From contig JADJMO010000004.1 in NCBI GenBank assembly GCA_016709545.1, positions 124,001 through 188,000 of the forward strand: a DNA stretch of 64,000 nucleotides. The letters are read 5' to 3'. Both the position numbers and the translations under genes were made by a program. Positions 36,021 to 43,567 of the stretch are shown piece after piece; position 1 is the first letter of the stretch, and the number at the start of each line of letters is the position of its first letter. Source of the stretch: Myxococcales bacterium. GTDB lineage: Bacteria > Myxococcota_A > Polyangia > Polyangiales > JADJMO01. The notes beneath the pieces were generated by a model, which had not been told where the DNA came from, ran no database searches, and saw only the letters and a program-made list of their open reading frames with translations.

Positions 36021-36534
36021 CGTCGCCGCGTACGCTGCGTCGTGGGTGCGGGCCAACGTTTGTGCGAGAGAAAAGTCAACGTGGAACGCACCCCGCAGCA
36101 CAAGTGTGCGGAATCGCATGTCGCGCTCGCGCGGTCGTTCCACGGGGCTTTACACCCTCCCGAAGCCGGTGCTACTCCGTCTACACACGCTGTTCGCGAC
36201 ATCGTCGAACGGCGTCGTTCTTTCTCTACGGTCTTGATCGGTGGGTGGGCCAAGCGGCGGGCCAAGACGGTGGCGTGGTTGTGCGTGACGGATTGGCAGC
36301 CGGCGGCAGACAAGATGCTGAGTTCTCCCCAGCCTGTGGAAAGGTTGAGGAGACAGGTCGACGTGTCTCCTGATCCCAGTCTCCTCGGCCGGGTTTCGTC
36401 ACTTGGGTTGGCTTTGGTCGTCTCTTCTTCCTCGCAGCGGAGGTTGGCTCGTTCGTCGGGCTCGTTGGTAGGTCTGGTCTTCGGTGTGGCGCAGTCGTGA
36501 GGTTGGATTTTCAGCGGTGTCGCAGGTGATCGGA
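36021..36534. other. dnaA upstream region, possible origin or control region
   Basis: About 515 bp without a supportable gene between the barrel gene and dnaA. It contains a 24-bp near-perfect palindrome (36348-36371), one DnaA-box-like 9-mer (TGTGGAAAG at 36335-36343, 7 of 9 matches to the reverse of TTATCCACA), and a G/T-rich, C-poor plus strand from about 36390 to 36530 with repeated TTGG/TCGTTGG words. The base composition is lower in GC than its surroundings. A single weak DnaA box is not enough to call oriC. Confidence 0.4.
36348..36371. promoter_or_regulatory. 24-bp palindrome, candidate operator
   Basis: Half-sites AGGAGACA and TGTCTCCT flank a central GTCGAC-type core; only one symmetric base pair of the 24 positions is mismatched. 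It lies 165-190 bp before the dnaA start and 14 bp after a DnaA-box-like word. The size and symmetry fit a dimeric repressor site. Confidence 0.5.
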
Positions 36535-37941
36535 ATGAAGGACGTCTGGGACGGTGCGATTGCGGAGCTGCGTGCGAAGGCTCCGACCTCGTTCGATCGC
36601 TGGTTCTGTGCGATCCAGTTCGACGGGCTCACGGACGGCGTGCTGCAGCTCCGTGCGCAGAACGCGTTCGTGCGCGATTTCGTGACCACCCACCACTTGC
36701 CTCTCCTGCGCGAGAAGATCCGCGAGCGCACGGGCCTCGCCGTCGACGTCACCTGGATCATCGACTCCGAACTGGCCGATCCGGTCTCCAGCCGCCCGCC
36801 CGAGCCGGTGGGTTTCACCACGCCCTCCACGCCGCCGCCCGCGCCGCTGGAGCCAGTGGTCGGCGAGGCGACGATGCGCGAGCCCCTGCAGCTGCGCGAC
36901 GGTCGCGACGGCCTGCCGAGCGGCCTCAACCCCAAGTACCTGTTCGCCAACTTCGTGGTCGGCACGTCGAACGATCTCGCGCATGCGGCCGCCCTCGCCG
37001 CCGCGGGCGCGGGCTCCGTGCGGCGCGGCAACCCGCTGTTCATCTTCGGCGGCACCGGCCTCGGCAAGACCCACCTGCTCCACGCGGTCGGGCACCACAT
37101 CCGCGCGTCGCGTCCGCAGGCGCGCATCGTCGTGGTGAGCGCCGAGGCGTTCACCAACGAGTTCATCGCCGCCCTCGCCAACAAGGAGATGGACGCCTTC
37201 CGCACGCGCTACCGCATGCAGTGCGACCTCCTCCTGATGGACGACGTGCACAACCTCGCCGGCCGCGAGCAGACGCAGGAAGAGTTCTTCCACACGTTCA
37301 ACGCGCTCTACCACGCAGACAAGCAGATCGTGGTCACGAGCGACCGCGACCCGCGCGAGCTCGAGCGCATGACCGACCGCCTGGTGTCGCGCTTCACGTG
37401 GGGCCTCGTCGCCGACGTGCAGGTCCCGAAGCTCGAGACCCGCGTCGCCATCGTCAAGAAGAAGGCCCAGCTCGAGCAGCTCGAGCTCGACGACGACGTG
37501 GCGGTGCTCCTCGCCCAGGCCGTGCGGAGCAACGTCCGTGAGCTCGAGGGCGCCCTCATCCGGCTCGCGGCGCAGGCCTCGATCCTCGGTCGTCGCATCG
37601 ACCTCGAGTTCGCCCGCAGCGTGCTCGCGAGCTCGCTCCCTGCGCGGCAGCAGCCGGTCAGCGTGGACGAGGTCATCCGCGCCGTGTGCCACCACTTCAA
37701 CCTCCGCTCCGGCGATCTCCTCGGCAAGGATCGTCACCGCAGCATCGCCAACGCGCGGCACGTCGCCATCTATCTCTGCCGGCAGCGGCTCAAGTGCAGC
37801 TACCCGGAGCTCGGTCGCCACTTCGGGCACCGCGACCACACGAGCGTGATGCACGCCGTGAAGAAGGTCGAGGCGCTCCGCGAGAACGACCCGGAGATGC
37901 GGGGCCACCTCGATGCGATCGAGCGTCGTCTCGGCAGCTGA
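36535..37941 (+). CDS. dnaA: Chromosomal replication initiator DnaA
   Basis: 468 residues if started at ATG 36535 (MKDVWDGAIAELRAKAPTSF); GTG codons at 36526 or 36517 are alternatives. Domain I to about residue 85, a Pro-rich domain II, and AAA+ domain III from about 130: Walker A IFGGTGLGKTHLLHAVG, Walker B CDLLLMDDVHNLAG, and sensor motifs VVTSDRDPRELERM and RFTWGLVADVQ. Domain IV ends with the DNA-binding signature LGRHFGHRDHTSVMHAVKKV, where the usual GG-RDHTTV reads GH-RDHTSV. dnaN, recF and gyrB do not follow. It initiates replication by binding DnaA boxes as an ATP complex. Confidence 0.93.
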   Translation: MKDVWDGAIAELRAKAPTSFDRWFCAIQFDGLTDGVLQLRAQNAFVRDFVTTHHLPLLREKIRERTGLAVDVTWIIDSELADPVSSRPPEPVGFTTPSTPPPAPLEPVVGEATMREPLQLRDGRDGLPSGLNPKYLFANFVVGTSNDLAHAAALAAAGAGSVRRGNPLFIFGGTGLGKTHLLHAVGHHIRASRPQARIVVVSAEAFTNEFIAALANKEMDAFRTRYRMQCDLLLMDDVHNLAGREQTQEEFFHTFNALYHADKQIVVTSDRDPRELERMTDRLVSRFTWGLVADVQVPKLETRVAIVKKKAQLEQLELDDDVAVLLAQAVRSNVRELEGALIRLAAQASILGRRIDLEFARSVLASSLPARQQPVSVDEVIRAVCHHFNLRSGDLLGKDRHRSIANARHVAIYLCRQRLKCSYPELGRHFGHRDHTSVMHAVKKVEALRENDPEMRGHLDAIERRLGS

Positions 37942-38095
37942 TCGTCTGGCGAACGCACCTCCACGCACCTTGGCGCTGGCAGAGCGCTCACGCTGCCCTG
38001 CACGAATCGGCCCGTGCGGAGCCTGACGACCTCGGGTTTCCACCGGCTGATCTTTCGGTGTTTCCCAGCGGAACGCGGCTTGCAGCCCGCGGGGC

Positions 38096-39097
38096 GTGCG
38101 CAGTCTCACTCCCTGGATCCTCGTGCTGGTCGGCTGTGCAGGCCCGCCCGTCGATCTGGAGTCCGTGGACGACGCCGGGCCGGCCGTACCGCGGGTGACG
38201 CCCTACACGCGCTCGGTGGGTGAAGCATGCTCCGTCTATGCAGACGCGCTCTGCCGCGCGCCGTCGAGCACGTGCGAGCCATGGTCCATGCAGGCCTACC
38301 GCGACGCGGTCGACTGTGTGGAGGCGACCCGGACCAAGTGCGTCAAGGATGCGCAGCTGCCAGGGGCGGTGGCCGATCTGGTCGCGCTCGCGGACTGCGC
38401 CGAAGCGCTGCGGGCGCGGGATTGTCCGGGGCGGCTCGCGGCGCTGCGCAGCCCGGCGTGCCGTCCACCCGCGGGCCTCCAGCGCGGACGGCTGCCGGTC
38501 GGTTCACCGTGCCACGCCAATGCGCAGTGCGTGAGCGGTGCCTGCGCCTTCGGCGGCGCGGCGAGCGGGGCGTGTGGCGAGTGCGTGATCGCCTCGCACC
38601 CCGGGCACTTCTGCCTCGACGACGACGGCTGCTCGCACCCGGGCGCCGGCACCACCGACGAGGGACTCTATTGCGACATCGCGATTCGCGCGTGCGTGCC
38701 CCGCAACGAACAGGGGGCGACGTGCACCCGCGACGGCGAGTGCGTCGACGGCCTGCAGTGCCTCGGGCGCAGGTGCGCGGTGGGCTCGGCGCACGCGGTG
38801 GTCTCCTGCGGCGACGGCAAGTCGGGGTGCGATCCGTGGAGTCGCTGCGCGAGCGAGGAGGGCGAGCCCGCGCGGTGCTGGCCCATCACGTTCGGCGAGG
38901 AGGGCGCGCCGTGCTCGGAGAAGTCGGCGACGGACCTGCGACGCTGCCGGGGCTCGCTCGTGTGTCGGTTCGGCACCTGCCAGGCCACCCAAGCGCTCGG
39001 CGATCCGTGCACCAAGGGCTCCAACGACTGCGCCGACGCCACCTGCGGAGACGACGCCACCTGCGTGCCGTTCACCACACTCTGCGGTCAGGGCTGA
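38096..39097 (+). CDS. Cys-rich lipoprotein (Dickkopf-like cysteine modules)
   Basis: 333 residues from GTG 38096, giving the signal MRSLTPWILVLVGC with lipobox. About 36 cysteines are arranged in short modules of the G-x2-C-x5-C-x3-C type (GSPCHANAQCVSGACAFGG, GATCTRDGECVDGLQC, GDPCTKGSNDCADATCGDD), common in myxobacterial secreted proteins and resembling Dickkopf N-terminal cysteine motifs. Function unknown. It converges with the next gene with 13 bp between stops; the upstream 155 bp after dnaA show no clear terminator. Confidence 0.7.
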   Translation: MRSLTPWILVLVGCAGPPVDLESVDDAGPAVPRVTPYTRSVGEACSVYADALCRAPSSTCEPWSMQAYRDAVDCVEATRTKCVKDAQLPGAVADLVALADCAEALRARDCPGRLAALRSPACRPPAGLQRGRLPVGSPCHANAQCVSGACAFGGAASGACGECVIASHPGHFCLDDDGCSHPGAGTTDEGLYCDIAIRACVPRNEQGATCTRDGECVDGLQCLGRRCAVGSAHAVVSCGDGKSGCDPWSRCASEEGEPARCWPITFGEEGAPCSEKSATDLRRCRGSLVCRFGTCQATQALGDPCTKGSNDCADATCGDDATCVPFTTLCGQG

Positions 39098-39110
39098 GGC
39101 TGAGCGAGGG

Positions 39111-40322
39111 TCACTTGCAAGCGTCCTTGCCGGCGGGGAAGACGGTGCGGTACTCGGCGAGCGTCTGCACGCAGAGGTGCGCGCCGGTGGAGTACTTGCC
39201 GAGGCCGGTGTCCGCCGTGTCGCCACCCGAGAGGCCCACGATCGTGCCGGCTGGATAGACGGTGCCGATCGCGGTGGTGTACTTGGCGGAGAGGCGCAGG
39301 TGCAGGAAACGGAAGCGCTGCTTGGTGACCTGGTCGGTGAACTCGGGCATCCACCCCCAGCCGTACACGCCCTCCTTGTCGAGCTTGCTGTCGTGGCGGA
39401 GCTGGATTGGCGTGCCGCTGCCGGCCGAGATGTCCGTGTCCCACCATCCATAACTCATGTATGGACCGTAGGTCAGCGCGCTGTTCCACCACTGCACGTG
39501 GCTGCAGAGGAGCCCCGCGCCCACCGTCGTGCAGTAGTCGGGCGAGCCGGGCGGAGCGACGTAGCACGTGGCCGTGCACTTCTCCTTCACCGTGAACACG
39601 CCACCCTTGCAGTTGAACAGCGTGTTCGGGTCGAGGCCCACCGGCCCGCCGCAGTACGCGCCGTCGCCGGAGGGGCACGCGGGACACGTGTCGGGCGTGC
39701 CGGGCGGCTTCTCCACGCACGCGGCGCCGCAGTCGGCCTTCACCGTCAGCACGCCGCCCTTGCACGTGTAGAGCTTGTTCTTGTCACCGCCGACGATGGC
39801 GCCGCAGTAGTCGCCGTCGCCCGAGGCGCACGGCGCGCAGCTGTCGCTCGCCGCGGAGCCCGCGCTGCACTTGCCGCACTGCGGGCCCTGGGTGAGCGCC
39901 CCGCCCTTGCAGTCCCACAGGTAGCGCGCGTCGCGACCCACGCGATCGCCGCAGTAGCGCCCGTCGCCCGCGGGGCAGGGACACAGATCCTGCTCGCTGT
40001 CCTTGACCACGATGCACGGGCCCGAACAGGCGATCGTGCCGACGATCTTGCCCTCGTTGCAGTCGTAGAGCTTGTTCGCGTCGAGGCCGAGGCGGGAGCC
40101 GCAGTAGCGCCCGAGGCCCGAGCACACGCCGCCCTCCGGCGCGTCGATCGCGACCCCGGTGTCCGTGCCGCCCTCGGTGGGCACCGTGGTGTCGGTCGGC
40201 AGCGCGTCCCCGCTCGTGCTCGTGTCCGTGCCCGCGCCGTCGCCAGGTTCGGTGTCGCCATCCCCCGACACGCCACACCCGACCAACGCGAACGAGAGCC
40301 CGAAGGCAACGACACTGCGCAT
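39111..40322 (-). CDS. Lipoprotein with four Cys repeats and a degenerate LytM/M23-like domain
   Basis: 403 residues. Signal MRSVVAFGLSFALVGC with lipobox; a Thr/Asp linker to about 65. Four repeats of about 48 residues follow (GDGRYCGDRVGRDARYLWDC, GDGDYCGAIVGGDKNKLYTC, GDGAYCGGPVGLDPNTLFNC). The last 140 residues resemble a LytM domain: IQLRHDSKLDKEG, FLHLRLSAKY, YPAGTIVGLSG and YSTGAHLCVQ. In active M23 peptidases the last motif is HLHxE-like; here the second His is Cys, so the zinc site is broken and the domain probably binds, rather than cuts, peptidoglycan. Confidence 0.72.
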   Translation of the reverse strand: MRSVVAFGLSFALVGCGVSGDGDTEPGDGAGTDTSTSGDALPTDTTVPTEGGTDTGVAIDAPEGGVCSGLGRYCGSRLGLDANKLYDCNEGKIVGTIACSGPCIVVKDSEQDLCPCPAGDGRYCGDRVGRDARYLWDCKGGALTQGPQCGKCSAGSAASDSCAPCASGDGDYCGAIVGGDKNKLYTCKGGVLTVKADCGAACVEKPPGTPDTCPACPSGDGAYCGGPVGLDPNTLFNCKGGVFTVKEKCTATCYVAPPGSPDYCTTVGAGLLCSHVQWWNSALTYGPYMSYGWWDTDISAGSGTPIQLRHDSKLDKEGVYGWGWMPEFTDQVTKQRFRFLHLRLSAKYTTAIGTVYPAGTIVGLSGGDTADTGLGKYSTGAHLCVQTLAEYRTVFPAGKDACK

Positions 40323-40417
40323 CCCCCCATCATACGCCTCCCCGCCCCCGCACCCCCTCCCGGCGAACCATGCGCTGGAACGTCACGACCACGAGACACC
40401 CGTCGACGCCGCGGAGG

Positions 40418-40696
40418 GCGCGCGGACGAACGACGACGCCCCCCATCCCGCCGCGGAGCGGCGCAGGGGGGCGTCGAGGCTGGTCTGCGACACCGAGCGA
40501 AGCGAAGGTGGCGCGCGGACGAACGACGACGCCCCCCATCCCGCCGCGGAGCGGCGCAGGGGGGCGTCGAGGCTGGTCTGCGACACCGAGCGAAGCGAAG
40601 GTGGCGCGCGGACAAACGACGACGCCCCCCATCCCGCCGCGGAGCGGCGCAGGGGGGCGTCGAGGCTGGTCTGCGACACCGAGCGAAGCGAAGGTG
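40418..40696. repeat. Three 93-bp tandem repeats, each with an internal hairpin
   Basis: Copies start at 40418, 40511 and 40604 and are almost identical (the third has GACAAACGAC for GACGAACGAC). Each unit carries GACGCCCCCC and GGGGGGCGTC, a 10-bp outer stem, around an inner GCCGC-GGA-GCGGC stem, then a GAGCGAAGCG segment. A partial fourth copy fades after 40697. The near identity suggests recent amplification or homogenisation. Confidence 0.9.
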
Positions 40697-40714
40697 GCGC
40701 GGCCACCGAGACCC

Positions 40715-40736
40715 AAGGGGGGCGTGAGCCCCCCTT
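40715..40736 (-). terminator. Candidate terminator of the cytochrome gene
   Basis: Perfect inverted repeat AAGGGGGGC (40715-40723), 4-nt loop GTGA, GCCCCCCTT (40728-40736), starting 4 bp after the stop codon of the minus-strand cytochrome gene. It lacks a T-run. Confidence 0.5.
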
Positions 40737-40739
40737 AGA

Positions 40740-43467
40740 TCAGGGGAAGGTCTTGGGGCACAGATCGGGGTCGAAGGTGATGGTGCCCGACGTCGGCACG
40801 GGGATCACCGTCGAGTCGTTGTCGATGCTCGACAGGAAGGCGATGAGCTGCGCCACCTCGGTCGCCGACGGCGCGAACAGCGTCGAGAGCGATTGGTGGT
40901 GCTTCTGGAACGTGGCGCCGAACGCCTCCTCGAGGGTGCGAGCGTTGCCGCCGTGGAAGTACGGCGCGCCGGTGATCATGCCGAGGAGCGAGGGCGGGTT
41001 GAACCCGGTCGCGCCCTGGGCAAGCGTCGTCATGTCCGCGCGGACCTCCTTGAGCGGGATGCCGGTCGGGAACACGCCGCCGGTGGCGAACGTGCCCACG
41101 TCACGCAGGACGCACTGGATCTGGTCCTGGGCGCCCGCGGTCGCCGCGTCGGGCCAGCGCAGGGTGGCCTTGCGCGCCGAGACGTTCGCGGCCGGGTTGA
41201 GCGCGGCGGGGAAGCCCGTCGGCAGCGTGTATTCCTTGGTACGGAGCAGGCCCGCGACCGCGTTGTTGGCCTCGTTGGGGGCGTAGAACACCCGCGAGAT
41301 CGTCCAGGTGGAGCCGCCGTGGCAGGCCGCGCAGTTGTTCGCCTTGTAGAGCGCCTCGCCGGCCGTCACCTTGGCGGCGTCGAGGTTAGAGGCCTTCTTC
41401 GGCGCGCGGATGGTCTTCACGTAGCCGTCGATCTCGTCCCAGTCCTTGAGGACCGACTTGTTGCACGTGGTGTCGCCGTCGGCGCAGACGCCGGTGACGC
41501 CGGTGACCATCGAGCTCACCGCGCCGTTGAGGCCGGCCTGCGGCGTGGCGCTGGGCTTCTGGGCGCCGCTCACCGCGGTGCCGTCGAAGATGATCCGGTC
41601 GTCGGCGCTGGCCGGCGTTCCGCTCTTCCAGACGACGGCGCCGATGCCGCCCGAGTTGCCGCGGGTGTTGAGCTCGAAGTCGTGCACCTCGTCGAAGATG
41701 CCGGTCCAGTTCAGGACGCGGCGCTTGGTCGTGTCCTTCTTGTCGCCGTAGGTCCCGTCTAGCGAGGTCGTCTGGCGCGGACCGCGCGCGAAGTACCAGG
41801 TGACGTTGTCGGTGAGGCCGTCCGGGTGGCACGACTGGCACGAGTTCCAGCCCTGGCCCTTGAACGACCAGCGGCCGAGGCCGGTGGCGAAGAACTTCTG
41901 GCCCTTGACGTTGCTGTCGGAGACGGTCGCCGCCGACGACGCGACGGTCGCCGAGACGGTCTGGGTGCTGAGCGCGATCACCGAGAAATTGCGGCTGTTC
42001 TCGTTGATGGCGACGGCGAACGGCTTGGTGGCGACGCCGGCGTTGGCGACGGCGATGCCCACCGGGAGGTTGCCGCTCGGCGAGAGGCTGATGAACTTCT
42101 GCGTGGCCGCGCCGACCTCCTTGAGCGTGCCGTCGTCGTTGTACGAGACGCGGAAGACCGCGTCCGAGCCGTAGGAGGTCACGTAGGCGACCTTGGTGGT
42201 CGGGGCGAAGGCGAGGTCGCTCGGCATGAGCGGCATGCGGCGGGTCGCGTCGTCGGCCACCGCGCCGTCGTCGTAGAGCTTCTGGAACGCCTTGTTGAGC
42301 AGCTGGCCCTGCGCGGGGAGCTCCTTCTTGGTGGCGGTGTCGATGACGAACACGCCGGCGTGGATCTGGGTCTTGAAGTTGGCGGTGTTGGTCGTGGTGC
42401 CGGCGATCACCGGGCCCGTGGGGCCACGCGGCGACTCGCACACGCTCGTGACGTAGAGGCGCCCCGAGTTGAGGGCGGCCGCGGAGAGCTGGTTCGGGAA
42501 GCAGCCGGTCGTGTTGCCCGCGCTGTCCTTGAACCCGGTGTCGGTGACCGGCGCGATGGTGATGGTGCTGACGCTCGCGTCGGAGAGCTTCACCGCGTAG
42601 ACGAGGCCCTGGCGCGCGACGTCGAACTGGCTGTCGTCGGTCGGCAGCGCGTCGGTGCGCGCCTGCGAGAAGAACTCGGTGACGTAGAGCGTCTCGTCCG
42701 AGTCGACGCCGTTGCCGTCGTTGGTGACGACGAGCGCGCGCGGGGTGGGCGAGGCCGGGGCGGCCCGCGGTGACCGACGGGCCGAGCACGCCCGACTTGG
42801 CGAGCGCGTCGTTGAGGTCGATGGTCTTGACGATGGAGAGGTCGCTCGCCTTGACCACCGTGACGCTGCCCTCGGCCCAGTTGGCCACGTAGAGCTCCTG
42901 GCCGGTGGGCGAGATCGCGAGGCCGGTCGGCTCGCTCCCGAGCTTGCCGCTCGCGGCGTCGAGCTTGGGGGTGGTCTTGAGGCCGGTGATCTTGCGGATC
43001 GTCTGGGTCTTGCGCGTGATGACGAACGCGGTGTCGTCGTCGTTGCCGATCACCACGGCCCAGGGCTCGGAGCCCGCGCCGAGCTCGATGTCGGCCACCT
43101 TGGTGAGCGGGGTCGCGCCGCCGAGATCGAGCTTGGCGATCGTCACGTCGCCGGTCATGCGGTTGGCCGCGACGGTGACGGTGTCGTCCTTCGAGACGGC
43201 GATCGCGCCGCCGTTGGTCGGCGTCGTGCGGGCGGTCGGCGCCGGCGCGTCGGGCGTGTCGCTGCCCGAGTCCGTGACGCTGTCCGTCGTGCCCGAGTCG
43301 GTGCTCGTCTCCGAGACCACCCCGGTGTCCGTGCCGGTGTCGTAGTCGACCGGCGGCGTGCCATCGTCACCCCCGCAGCCCACGGCCGCGAAGCCCCCGC
43401 TGACCAGCGCGGCGAGCAACGCCGCGGAGCCAGCCCTAAGCCCAGTGTTCGAGAATCGGTTGCGCAT
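40740..43467 (-). CDS. Di-haem cytochrome c peroxidase-like lipoprotein with YVTN/YncE-type beta-propeller (frameshifted)
   Basis: About 905 residues. Signal with lipobox GFAAVGC, then a Thr/Asp/Ser linker. The N-terminal half has propeller blades (GGAIAVSKDDTVTVAANRMT, PTGLAISPTGQELYVANWAE, PSDLAFAPTTKVAYVTSYGS). The frame changes at 42753-42770 (GGCCGGGGCGGCCC) and resumes ALVVTNDGNGVDSD. The C-terminal half has two haem c sites, CQSCH and CAACH, and the MauG/CcpA-type block APYFHGGNARTLEEAF. Such proteins occur in periplasmic or surface electron transfer; the partner is unknown. A hairpin follows the stop. Confidence 0.78.
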
Positions 43468-43567
43468 GGAGGCCCCCTTCGCGAGGACCGTACCAAGGCC
43501 GGATGGCGCGAATTTCCCAGGATTTCGCGCGGAGCCCGGGCCGTTTCACGAACCTTCGTGACGAGGT

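Larger units (their letters stand above)
40323..40739. other. Intergenic region filled by hairpin repeats
   Basis: 417 bp between two minus-strand genes. It contains three 93-bp tandem repeats (40418-40696) and a terminal hairpin (40715-40736). Reading frames across it, including one on each strand, only reflect that the period is a multiple of three. No gene is supported. Confidence 0.7.

Noticed and set aside
36335..36343. Chromosomal origin oriC
   Set aside because: Only one DnaA-box-like word with 7 of 9 matches; no cluster of boxes and no clear AT-rich unwinding element.
32508..36500. 1330-residue open frame on the plus strand
   Set aside because: Antisense to the TPR, cNMP-like and barrel genes; Arg/His/Gly-rich composition, no motif; a high-GC shadow frame.
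40418..40696. Possible CRISPR array
   Set aside because: The whole 93-bp unit is conserved, with no variable spacers and no cas genes.
40330..40738. Repeat proteins with 31-residue period on both strands
   Set aside because: The DNA repeat of 93 bp is a multiple of three, so all frames repeat; no ribosome site and strong hairpins instead.
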